This document shows, in pieces, positions 48,324 through 57,000 of a stretch of DNA of 64,000 bases. Under the pieces are notes generated by a model. That model searched no databases. It saw only the letters and a program-made list of their open reading frames with translations, and was not told the DNA's origin. Origin of the DNA: Herbidospora cretacea (GTDB taxonomy: Bacteria; Actinomycetota; Actinomycetes; Streptosporangiales; Streptosporangiaceae). Positions within the stretch are counted from its first letter, which is position 1. Each line of letters opens with the position of its first letter. The stretch covers positions 1 to 64,000 of the forward strand of contig NZ_BBXG01000013.1 in assembly GCF_001570605.1 (NCBI RefSeq). The letters are read 5' to 3'. A program made the translations under genes and the position numbers.

Positions 48324-50099
48324 CTAGCGGGAACGGCGCAGGGTGAGAACCGTGACCTCGTCGACGACGTCGTCGTAGCAGAAGGCGCGGTGGTCCTCCT
48401 CGATGGCTTTGACCACCGCGGCGGGCGGCTGGTTGACGCACCGGGCGAGCACCTCGGTCAGCCGGGCCTCGCCGTAGTTCTCCCCGGCGGCGCTGCGGGC
48501 GCCGACCAGGCCGTCGGAGTAGAGCACCAGCGTCTCGCCGGCGGTCAGGGTCAGCTCCTCGGTGGCCGGCACGGCGCCCTCCTCGAAGCCGAGCGGCACC
48601 CCGCCGCCCTCGGTGAAGCGCACCCCGCCGTCGGGCTGGAGCAGCGCGGCCGGGTGGTGCCCGGCGGACGCGAGGCGGACCTTCCGGCCGCGCACGAACC
48701 CGGCCGCGGCCATCACGAACAGGCCGGTGTGCTGGGCGAGCAGGGCGTCGTTGACCTTGCGGAGGGCCTCGCCGGGGTCGCGTTCGAAGGCGCTGAGCAC
48801 CCGGATCCCGTTGCGGACCAGCGAGGTCACCGAGGCGGCCTCCTCGCCGCGCCCGGCGGCCCCGCCGATGACGAAGCCCCAGCCGCCCTTCATCGGGAAG
48901 ACGTCGTAGAACTCTCCGCCGATCGCCCGCATGGCCGAGCCGGGGTGGTAGATCGCGGCGGTCTCGAACCCGGCGACCTCCGGCAGCGACCGGGGGAGCA
49001 CGCCGCTGCGCAGCGCGTCGGCGGCGTTGGAGCTGCGCTGGAAGCTCCGCTGGGCCCGCAGGGCCAGCCCCAGGTGGCTGCCGATCTCCTCCAGGAGCCC
49101 CAGATCGGCCAGTCCGAACGGGGGGCGGTCTCTCAGCCGTACGAGGGTCAGCACCCCGGCGAGCTCGTCGTCGGTCTGGATGGGCACCGACAGCAGGGAG
49201 CCCGCCTTCATCTGCGTCAGCACGTCGGGCCCGAGCAGGGAGTCGTCGCTGAGCATCTCGTGGACGACCCCGGTCCGGGTGGCCATCACGCGCTCGACCA
49301 GCGGCGACTGGGCCGGGTCGCGGGTCTCGACGGCGCGCTGGAGCTTGGCCACCGGCTGGGTCGAGGGGGCGATCACGGCGGCCCGGTGGAGGTGGCCGTC
49401 GCGGACCATGTCGGCGATCACCCAGTCGGCCGTCTCGGCCCCCAGCAGGCGGGCCGCGCGGATCAGCGCGACCGGCTCGCGGAGGCTCTCGTCGTCGAGC
49501 AGCAGCCGGGTGAGCTGCGACGACAGCTCGTGGCGGCGGGCCGCCTCCAGGAACAGCGACTCGTCGGGGGTGTCCTTGAGGCTGCCGGGGCCGGTGAGCT
49601 GCACGTCGGTCGGCAGGGCGACGGCCGCGACCATCTCCTGCGGCTCGCCCGGCATTCGCAGGCGGCTCAGCACCAGCCGGACCGTGTGGGCCCGGCCCTG
49701 GTGGGCCAGCCGGGTCTCGAAGGTCGTGCTCTCCTCGCTGCGCAGCGCCTCGGCGAACCGCGACCGGAAGACCGCCCGGTTCGACGACTCGATGAGCAGG
49801 GGGAACGCCCTGCCGATCAGATATCCGGCCGGGCTGCCGAGCAGCCGCGTGGTCTCGTTGTTGATCCGGCGGACGGTGCCGCCGGTGTCCATCACGATCA
49901 CCGGGATCGGCAGTGTGCGGAAGATCTGCCGGAGCAGTTTCTGCTCGCGCTGAGGGCCGCCGTCGCGCCGCCGCTTCGCCTTGGCCAGCTCGGCCAGCGC
50001 CTCGCGGACCAGGCCCTCGGCGGTCTCGAGCTCGGGGCTGCGGGGCAGGTCGGCGACCTGCGTCGCGAACTCGCCCAGCCGCTGCTCCAGGTCGGTCAC
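48324..50099 (-). CDS. PAS-GAF-SpoIIE-type PP2C phosphatase with altered metal motifs
   Basis: 591 residues: N-terminal helix, PAS domain (~55-170), GAF (~190-345) and a PP2C_SIG domain (~370-590). The domain is intact in layout, ending YSDGLVGARSAAGENYG and VDEVTVLTLR. Two metal-coordinating motifs differ from the family: GGDxYD is GGEFYD near residue 393, and GDVxGHG is GGAAGRG near 411, losing an Asp. It may be inactive or weakly active, perhaps an anti-sigma-binding pseudophosphatase. Divergent from the GAF-ANTAR gene. ATG start. Confidence 0.85.
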   Translation of the reverse strand: MTDLEQRLGEFATQVADLPRSPELETAEGLVREALAELAKAKRRRDGGPQREQKLLRQIFRTLPIPVIVMDTGGTVRRINNETTRLLGSPAGYLIGRAFPLLIESSNRAVFRSRFAEALRSEESTTFETRLAHQGRAHTVRLVLSRLRMPGEPQEMVAAVALPTDVQLTGPGSLKDTPDESLFLEAARRHELSSQLTRLLLDDESLREPVALIRAARLLGAETADWVIADMVRDGHLHRAAVIAPSTQPVAKLQRAVETRDPAQSPLVERVMATRTGVVHEMLSDDSLLGPDVLTQMKAGSLLSVPIQTDDELAGVLTLVRLRDRPPFGLADLGLLEEIGSHLGLALRAQRSFQRSSNAADALRSGVLPRSLPEVAGFETAAIYHPGSAMRAIGGEFYDVFPMKGGWGFVIGGAAGRGEEAASVTSLVRNGIRVLSAFERDPGEALRKVNDALLAQHTGLFVMAAAGFVRGRKVRLASAGHHPAALLQPDGGVRFTEGGGVPLGFEEGAVPATEELTLTAGETLVLYSDGLVGARSAAGENYGEARLTEVLARCVNQPPAAVVKAIEEDHRAFCYDDVVDEVTVLTLRRSR

Positions 50100-50123
50100 C
50101 GGTGTGCGCTCCCTCTCACGTCC

Positions 50124-50136
50124 ATCATCGGATGAT
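50124..50136. promoter_or_regulatory. Dyad in divergent promoter region
   Basis: ATCATC-G-GATGAT is a perfect 6-bp inverted repeat with a 1-bp centre, located between the divergent phosphatase (start 50099) and GAF-ANTAR (start 50156) genes. Candidate operator; no direct match to a known site. Confidence 0.3.
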
Positions 50137-50155
50137 TAGACCCCAAACTAGGGGA

Positions 50156-50863
50156 ATGGTCTTCCCTGTGATTCCCATTCTCGCCCGTGATCTCGCCGCC
50201 CTCGGACGAGTGACCGAGGGAACCTCCGCCGAGAGCGTGCTGCGCGGGGTTACCGAGGCCATCGCCCGGGGCGTGCCCGGCTGCGCGGGTGGCACCGCCG
50301 AACTCTGGATGGACGACCGGGTCCTGCTGGCGTCCTCCCACAGCGAGCTCATCGCCGTCACCGACCGGGAGCGCGACCTGCGCGAAGGGCCCTCGCGGGA
50401 GGCCCTGCGCAGCGGCCGGCCGATCGTGGTGGGCGACGTCATGCGCGACCAGCGCTGGCCACGTTACGCCGCCGCCGCGGTTCGCCACGGGGTGCGCTCG
50501 ATCCTGGTGCTGCCCGTGGAGGTCGACGGCGCGATCGTGGTCATCGGGCTCTACGGGGTGAGGCCGGGGATGTTCGCCGACCACGTGGCGCTGAGCGAGC
50601 TGCTCCGCGAGCAGGTCACGGTCGCGCTGGCGAACATCTGGGAGTTCGACGACGTGCTGACCGGCGCGGCCCAGATGCAGGAGGCGATGGCCGGCCGGGC
50701 GCTGATCGACCAGGCCAAGGGCATCATCATGCAGGCCAGCGGGGTCAGCCCCGAGGAGGCTTTCGACGAGCTGCGCCGGATCTCCCAGCACCATCAGGTC
50801 AAGGTCGCCGACCTGGCGAAACTGCTGGTCACCGAGCACCAGCAGAAGAACGCCAAGAGCTAG
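50156..50863 (+). CDS. GAF-ANTAR RNA-binding antiterminator
   Basis: 235 residues: GAF domain (~10-165) with GVRSILVLPVEVDGAIVV, followed by an ANTAR domain ALIDQAKGIIMQASGVSPEEA and AFDELRRISQHHQVKVADLA. ANTAR proteins bind paired hexanucleotide stem-loops in RNA and prevent termination. ATG 50156 chosen; the Shine-Dalgarno-like GGGGA is close, and GTG 50168 is an alternative. The stop overlaps the convergent STAS gene (CTAG). Confidence 0.9.
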   Translation: MVFPVIPILARDLAALGRVTEGTSAESVLRGVTEAIARGVPGCAGGTAELWMDDRVLLASSHSELIAVTDRERDLREGPSREALRSGRPIVVGDVMRDQRWPRYAAAAVRHGVRSILVLPVEVDGAIVVIGLYGVRPGMFADHVALSELLREQVTVALANIWEFDDVLTGAAQMQEAMAGRALIDQAKGIIMQASGVSPEEAFDELRRISQHHQVKVADLAKLLVTEHQQKNAKS

Positions 50864-51201
50864 GCCGCCGCGACGGCCTCGTCGACGGTCTCGAACATGG
50901 GCAGCCGCTGCGCGAGGCCGGTCACCCACATCACCTTCGAGGCCGGATATTGCACGTTGACCAGCGCGAAGTGACCACCCGCCGCGGTCGCCCGCTGCCA
51001 GTGGTGCACGATCAGCCCGAGCGCCCGAGAGTCCATGAACGTCACGCCGCCCAGATCGAGGATCATGTCGGGCCCGTGGTCGTCGACGACCGCATCGAGG
51101 TGGTCGGAGAACTGCTCACGGGTGGTGGCGTCGAGGATCCCGTCAATGTGGACCACCACGTATTCCGCCACGGCACTCGATCGCATCGTCAGGGTTGCCA
51201 C
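50860..51201 (-). CDS. STAS anti-sigma factor antagonist
   Basis: 113-residue single STAS domain, RsbV/SpoIIAA-like. The phosphorylation site is intact: MILDLGGVTFMDSRALGLIV, with Ser after MD. It would release a SigB-type factor from an RsbW-like kinase when dephosphorylated; the kinase is encoded at 52270. GTG start. Placed between GAF-ANTAR and the sigma factor gene, on the opposite strand. Confidence 0.9.
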   Translation of the reverse strand: MATLTMRSSAVAEYVVVHIDGILDATTREQFSDHLDAVVDDHGPDMILDLGGVTFMDSRALGLIVHHWQRATAAGGHFALVNVQYPASKVMWVTGLAQRLPMFETVDEAVAAA

Positions 51202-51391
51202 CGCCTCGCCTCCTTCGACGCAACCTTACTGTTCTCGCGGGAGTTGTGTAACGCCCCGATTAGGGGCATTATGTTCGCAGAGGTCCAGCAGAGGGCTTCG
51301 TCTCGTGTTCTTGAGTGAGACGTGCCTGCCTGCGGACCTTTCTGGTTTTCCGGGGGCGGTGGTCTCGCGAAACCCCCTAGGAGACGGCGAC
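51202..51391. promoter_or_regulatory. Divergent promoter region of the sigma factor gene
   Basis: 190 bp between the STAS gene and the sigma factor gene. A GCCCC-GATTA-GGGGC hairpin-like repeat lies at 51253-51267 and AGGAG ends 8 nt before the sigma ATG. No promoter can be assigned with confidence. Confidence 0.35.
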
Positions 51392-52168
51392 ATGCCTGCC
51401 TACCTGATGGCCGACCCCACCACCGAAGTCACCGCCGAAGACCTGCTCGCCGAACTGGGCGAGCCCGGCACCACCGACGAGCGCGCCGCCCGGCTGCGCG
51501 AGCTCATCGTCGAGATGCACCGCCCCATGGCCCGCGACATCGCCCGGCGCTACCTGCACCGGGGCGAGCCGATGGAGGACCTTCTCCAGGCCGCGTACGT
51601 CGGGCTGATGAAGGCCATCAACGGCTTCGACCCCACCTTGGGCCACAGCTTCCGCGGCTACGCCATGGTCACCATGACCGGCGAGGTCAAGCGGCACTTC
51701 CGCGACCGCACCTGGGCCGTCCGGGTCCCGCGTCTCTACCAGGAGCGCCGCTCGGAGCTGAACCGCCTGGTCGCCGACATGACCCAGGAGAACGGCCGGT
51801 TCCCCACGGTCGCCGAGCTGGCCGAGCGGATGGGCATCTCCGAGGAGGACATGATCCTCACGCTGGACGCCTCGGCGGCGTACAGCACCCTGTCCCTCGA
51901 CGCGCCGATGGGCGCCGACGACGACGCGGCCGCTCTGGGTGACGTGATCCCCGACAGCGACGACAGCCTCGCCACCCTCGTCGACCGCGAGGCGGTCAAG
52001 CCGCTGATCGACGGACTGCCGGAGAGGGAGAAGAACATCCTCCTGCTACGGTTCTATGGCAACATGACGCAGGCGGAGATCGCCGCCGAGTTCGACATCT
52101 CCCAGATGCATGTGTCGCGGATTCTGAGGAAGGTTCTCGACCAGCTCCGCGCGGAGCTTGTCGCCTAA
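51392..52168 (+). CDS. SigB/SigF-family RNA polymerase sigma factor
   Basis: 258-residue group 3 sigma factor with regions 2 (RYLHRGEPMEDLLQAAYVGL and FRGYAMVTMTGEVKRHFRDRTWAVRVPR), 3 (FPTVAELAERMGISEEDMI) and 4 (LPEREKNILLLRFYGNMTQAEIAAEFDISQMHVSRIL split into parts LPEREKNILLLRFYG and DISQMHVSRILRKVL). Controls stress or developmental genes. AGGAG 8 nt upstream of ATG 51392; ATG 51407 is an alternative. Clustered with STAS and RsbW-like regulators. Confidence 0.94.
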   Translation: MPAYLMADPTTEVTAEDLLAELGEPGTTDERAARLRELIVEMHRPMARDIARRYLHRGEPMEDLLQAAYVGLMKAINGFDPTLGHSFRGYAMVTMTGEVKRHFRDRTWAVRVPRLYQERRSELNRLVADMTQENGRFPTVAELAERMGISEEDMILTLDASAAYSTLSLDAPMGADDDAAALGDVIPDSDDSLATLVDREAVKPLIDGLPEREKNILLLRFYGNMTQAEIAAEFDISQMHVSRILRKVLDQLRAELVA

Positions 52169-52172
52169 TGGC

Positions 52173-52198
52173 GGTTTTCCGCCCGATTCTCCGGGATA
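52173..52198 (+). promoter_or_regulatory. Candidate SigB/SigF-type promoter
   Basis: GGTTTT (52173-52178) and GGGATA (52193-52198) are separated by 14 bp, close to the GTTT-N14..16-GGGTAT pattern of actinobacterial SigB/SigF promoters. It precedes the RsbW-like gene by about 70 bp, which would make the anti-sigma factor and downstream genes feedback targets. Confidence 0.4.
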
Positions 52199-52269
52199 TC
52201 GGGCAACCTGCCACGATGACCCGGGGTATCTTTCTTCGGAGTGCCGCCACTAGTGGAAGGCGTTAGCGG

Positions 52270-52686
52270 GTGAACGAGGACGGCGTCGCGCCGCCGCCCG
52301 CACCGGGTGGCGCGAAGGAGATCACCTTCTCCCTCGCCGATCTGCCCGACGTGCGGGAGTTCGCGGCTGCGCTCGCCCGCCGTGGCGGGATGCCGGAAGA
52401 CCGGGTGAACGACTTCCTGGTCGCCCTCAACGAGGTCACCACCAACGCCGTGACCCACGGCGCCACCAAGGCCCGGTTGAAGATCTCCTTCGAGCCCGGC
52501 TCTCTCGTGGCCGACGTCCACGACGAGGGCCGGCACTGGTCGCCGGAGTCGCCCCCCGGCTTCACCCCGCCGCGTGAGAACGCGACGAGCGGGATGGGCC
52601 TGTGGGTGGCCCGGCGGCTCAGCAGCCACATGAACGTCGTCACCGGCCCGACGGGATCGACCGTGGTGATGCGTTTCCCCCTCTGA
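52270..52686 (+). CDS. RsbW-like anti-sigma factor serine kinase
   Basis: 138-residue GHKL ATPase of the HATPase_c_2 type: N box NEVTTNAVTHG, G1 box VADVHDEGRHW, and G2 box NATSGMGLWVARRL. It could bind and inhibit the sigma factor at 51392 and phosphorylate the STAS protein at 50860. Some relatives are stand-alone and serve distant sigma factors. GTG start. 20 bp upstream of the NDH-2 gene. Confidence 0.9.
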   Translation: MNEDGVAPPPAPGGAKEITFSLADLPDVREFAAALARRGGMPEDRVNDFLVALNEVTTNAVTHGATKARLKISFEPGSLVADVHDEGRHWSPESPPGFTPPRENATSGMGLWVARRLSSHMNVVTGPTGSTVVMRFPL

Positions 52687-52706
52687 TTCGAGGGGACGGG
52701 GATGAA

Positions 52707-54053
52707 ATGACCCCAATATCCAGAATTCTGGTGGTCGGCGGGGGCAACGTCGGCATGTTCGTCGCCCTCCGGCTCCAGCGGCGGCTGCGCAGGGAGCTCC
52801 GGGAGGGCAGGGTCGCCATCACCGTGGCCGACCTCGACTCGTACATGACCTATCAGTCGTTCCTCCCCGAGGCGGCTGCGGGCAACCTGGAGCCCCGGCA
52901 CGTCGTGGTCTCGTTGCGGAAGGTCCTGACCCGCTGCAAGATCCTCAGCGGCCGGATCTGCGACATCGACCTGGCCGGCAAGTCGGCCAGGTTCGAGCCG
53001 CCGGAGGGCCCTCGGCAGGTGATCGACTACGACTACCTGGTCTTCTGCCCGGGGTCGATCACCAAGACGCTGCCCATCCCCGGCCTCGCCGAGCACGGCA
53101 TCGGCTTCAAGACCGTCGAAGAGGCCATCCACCTCCGCAACCACATCCTCGGCAAGCTCGACCTGGCGGCCTCGACCAGTGATCCCGAGGTGCGGGCCCG
53201 CGCGCTGACCTTCGTCTTCGTCGGGGCCGGGTTCGCCGGGGTGGAGGCGCTGGCCGAGCTGGAGGACATGACGGCCGACGCCTGCCGCTACTTCCACGGC
53301 ATCAACCGCGACTCGATGCGCTGGATGCTGATCGAGGCCAGCGACCGCATCCTCCCCGAGGTCGGCATGTCGATGGGCGAGTGGGCAGCCGACGAACTGC
53401 GCAAACGCGGCGTGGACGTGCGGCTCAACACGAGGGTCAAGTCGGTCGAGCACGACGTGGTGGTCCTCGACGACGGCGAGTCCTTCCCCTGCGAGACCCT
53501 GGTGTGGACGGCCGGAGTGAAGGCCAACCCGCTGGTCCAGCACCTGCCCCAGGGCGACCGGGGCCGCGTGGCGACCTCGGCCGAACTGCTGATCGAGGGC
53601 ACCGACTACGCCTTCGCGGCCGGCGACTCGGCGGCGGTCCCCGACCTGACCCAGCCCGGCCAGTTCTGCCCGCCCAACGCCCAGCACGCCGTCCGGCAGG
53701 GGGCCAGGCTGGCCGACAACCTGGTCGCGCGGATCCGGGGCCGGAAGCTCACGCCCTACCGGCACAAGAACGCCGGATCGGTCGCCTCGCTGGGCCTGCA
53801 CCAGGGGGTCGCGAACGTCTACGGGCTCCAGGTGCGCGGCTTCCCGGCCTGGTTCATGCACCGGACCTACCACCTGACCCGGATGCCGACCTTCAACCGC
53901 AAGGCCCGCATCCTGATGGATTGGACGCTGGCGCTGTTCTTCAAGCGCGAGGTCGTCGCGCTGGGCGCGCTGGCCCGTCCGCGCGAGGAGTTCGAGTACG
54001 CGATCAGGACGGAGGAGGCCGGGAGTAACCCCCGGCCACCCGCGAACCGATAA
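52707..54053 (+). CDS. Type II NADH dehydrogenase-like FAD oxidoreductase
   Basis: 448-residue flavoprotein with two Rossmann folds: ILVVGGGNVGMFVALRL for FAD and TFVFVGAGFAGVEALAEL for NADH, plus AAGDSAAVPDLT for FAD and QHAVRQGARLADN. The C terminus has RKARILMDWTLALFF, an amphipathic membrane helix as in NDH-2. Transfers electrons from NADH to quinone without pumping. It sits between the anti-sigma kinase and the nSTAND gene at 20- and 6-bp spacings, suggesting one operon. ATG 52707. Confidence 0.9.
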   Translation: MTPISRILVVGGGNVGMFVALRLQRRLRRELREGRVAITVADLDSYMTYQSFLPEAAAGNLEPRHVVVSLRKVLTRCKILSGRICDIDLAGKSARFEPPEGPRQVIDYDYLVFCPGSITKTLPIPGLAEHGIGFKTVEEAIHLRNHILGKLDLAASTSDPEVRARALTFVFVGAGFAGVEALAELEDMTADACRYFHGINRDSMRWMLIEASDRILPEVGMSMGEWAADELRKRGVDVRLNTRVKSVEHDVVVLDDGESFPCETLVWTAGVKANPLVQHLPQGDRGRVATSAELLIEGTDYAFAAGDSAAVPDLTQPGQFCPPNAQHAVRQGARLADNLVARIRGRKLTPYRHKNAGSVASLGLHQGVANVYGLQVRGFPAWFMHRTYHLTRMPTFNRKARILMDWTLALFFKREVVALGALARPREEFEYAIRTEEAGSNPRPPANR

Positions 54054-54059
54054 GGGGTT

Positions 54060-57000
54060 GTGGATCAGACCGAGGCGCGGACCGAGGCGATGCGCGCGGG
54101 GCTCCGGTCCCGCGTCGCCCGCCTGGCCCGGCGCGCGGGCGGCTACAGCGCGCCCGTCCTGCTCGCCGCCATCGCGGCGGGCGTCCTCGCCCCGCTGATC
54201 ACCTCTGGAGTGGGGGCCGCCGCGATCGGCGCGGTGGCCGCCGTCGGCGGCAACGTGCTCACCGACCTCGTCAAGGCGGCCGTCGACCGCCTGCGCCCCG
54301 GGGAGGCGGTCGAACCCGCCCTCGAAGCGGCCCTGCGTGAGGCGCTGACCGGTGAGGACTCCGCCGTCCTGCGGGCCGAGATCGCCTCGGTGCTGCGCGA
54401 GGTCGGCGCGGTCACCGTCGCGCTCGACGCGGCCGGCGACGACGTCAGGGCCGACCTCGCCACCGGGTTCGCCGACCTGGGCGGCCGGTTCGCGGAGTTC
54501 GCCTTTCTGCGCGCCGAGCTGCGGGAGGCCCTCGACGACCTCCAAATCGGCCTCGACCGGCAGGGCGCCGCCCAGCAGGTCATCATCGACCTGCTGCACC
54601 GGCAGTCGACGGAGGTGCGCCTGGTCAGATCGGCCCTGGAGCGCCGCGCCGCCGAGGAGGGGCCGAACTCCCGCTGGCCCGGCCCGCCCTATCGCGGCCT
54701 GCAGCCCTTCACCGAGGACCAAGCCGAGGTGTTCCACGGCCGTGAACGCCTGGTCGCCGACCTGACCGGCCTGCTCTCCCGCCACGGACGCGGCCTGTAC
54801 GTCGTCACCGGCGCCTCGGGCGTGGGAAAGTCGTCGCTGGTCCAGGCCGGGCTGCTGCCCGCGCTCGCCCGCGAGCGGCCCGGCCGCCCCTGCCGGGTGA
54901 TCACGCCGGGCCTGCTGCGCCTCGCGGTGACACTCGCCGCGATGGCCTCCGTCGACGCCGTCTCGGTCTTCGACGCCCTGGTCGAACGGCCCGCGTCGGC
55001 CGGGGTGCTGGCCGACCAGGCGGCCGGGGACGACCTGGTGCTGGTCGTCGACCAGTTCGAGCAGATCTTCGCCACAGGTGAGGCCGAGGCGTTCGTCACG
55101 GCGCTGGCCGCGATGACCGCGACCGTGGTCGTCGTCGTCCGGGGCGACTTCATCGACCGCTGCGCCGCCCATCCCGCCCTGGTCGGGGCGCTGCGCGACC
55201 GCCAGTTCGTGGTGGGCCCGATGGAGCCGGGCGAACTGCGCCGGGCGATCACCGGCCCGGCCGACGCGGCCGGGCTGGAGATCGAGCCCGGCCTGACCGA
55301 CACGATCCTCGCCGAGCTCTCCGGCCCCGGCGCGCTGCCGCTGCTGTCCCAGGCGATGCTGACCACCTGGGAGCACCGCGACGGCAACCGCCTGACCGCC
55401 AGGGGATACGCCCTCAGCGGGGGAGTGGCCAAGGCCGTCGAGACGGCGGCCGAGGCGGCCTACGCCGAGCTCACCCCCGACCAGCAGACCGCCGCCCGGG
55501 TCCTGTTCACCGACCTGACCGGCGTCGACGACGAGATCAGGCTGGTCAGGAGGACGATCGACGCCCCGGCCGACGCGGTGGCCGGGGCGGTGGCCGAGGC
55601 GTTCGCCCGCCGCCGCCTGATCACGGTCGGCGACGGGGTCCAGATCTCCCACGACGCGCTCCTGACCACCTGGCCCCGGCTGCGCGGCTGGCTGGAGGAG
55701 GACCTGGCCGGGCACCGGTTACGCAGCCAGTTCCTCGACGACGCCCACGACTGGGACGACCACGGGCGCGATCCCTCGTTCCTCTACCGGGGCGCCCGCC
55801 TCACGGTGGTCCAGCGCGCCGCCACCACCTGGCACCTGCCCGCCCCCGCCGACGCCTACCTGCGCACCGCCACCCGCGAGGCCACCCGGGGCTCCCGGAT
55901 CCGGCGGAGCGTGGCCGCCGTTTTGGTGCTGCTGCTCGTGGGGGCGGTGACGGCGGCCGGATGGGCGATCACCTCGGCGCGGCAGGCCGACCGCCTGGCG
56001 GCCCGCGCGGCGACCGGCGAACGGGTGGCCACCGCCCGCGCGCTGACCACCCAGGCCGGGACGGTGCGCGGCAGCGACCCGGGCGGCGCGCTGAACCTGG
56101 GGCTGGGCGCCTACCGGCTCAGCCCGGGGCCCGAGACCCGCGCCGACCTGGTGTCCACCCTCGCCGGGCCGTTCCTCGGCGAGCTCAGGAACGAGGGCGG
56201 AGCCGCCGCGGTGGACATCTCGCCCGACGGCCGGCTCCTGGTCGTCGGCCTCGGCGGGGTGATGAACTTCGACGATCTGGGCGGGATCCAGGTCTGGGAC
56301 ATCGCCGACCCCCTCGATCCGCGCCTGCTGGCCCGGCGGCCGGGCGGGCATGCCAACGCCACGATCAGCGTCGACGTCGACCCGGCCGGCAAGCTCGCCG
56401 CCACGAGCTCGGTCGACCGGACCGTCGTCCTGTGGGACCTCGCCGATCCCCGCAGTCCCCGGCCCTTCCCCGCCCCCATCAGCCGGGACGACCTGCCCAA
56501 CGTCGCCGCCTTCGCGCCGGTCGGCGCCACCCTGGCCGTCGGCGGCGACGGCCTGACCTTCTGGGACGTCACCGACCCGGCCCACCCGCGGCAGAAGGGC
56601 GATCGCCTGGCCGTGCCCGGCGACCCCCGCCTCGTGTCCGGGGCCTACCGCTGGGACGGCGAACGCTTCGCGGCGGTCTACAACGACGGCACCGTCGTCG
56701 TGTGGGACCTGCGGACCGGCCGCTTCCACCCCGTGACGAGCAAGAAGGGCGGCGCGCCCCAGTCGGTGGCCTACTCCGGCGACCGGATCGCCGTCGACTG
56801 GTCGGACCAGGAGGTGACGCTGTGGGACGTCGCCGACCTGGCCAGGCCCAAGCGGCTGGGGGAGCCGCTGACCAGCCAGGGCGGCCTGCTGACCTCGGTG
56901 GCCTTCTCGCCGTCCGGCGGGCTGCTCGCGGTCGACGGGCCCGACGGGGTGGTGACCCTCCGGGACCTGCGCGACCCGGCGCGGCCGGTCGCCGTCGGCT

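Noticed and set aside
47424-50135. Plus-strand open frame of 903 codons opposite MEDS-STAS and the phosphatase
   Set aside because: No ribosome site, no domain resemblance, antisense to two coherent genes.
52263-55715. Minus-strand open frame of 1150 codons opposite the NDH-2 and nSTAND genes
   Set aside because: Low-complexity Gly/Gln/Arg composition, antisense to two genes with clear motifs.
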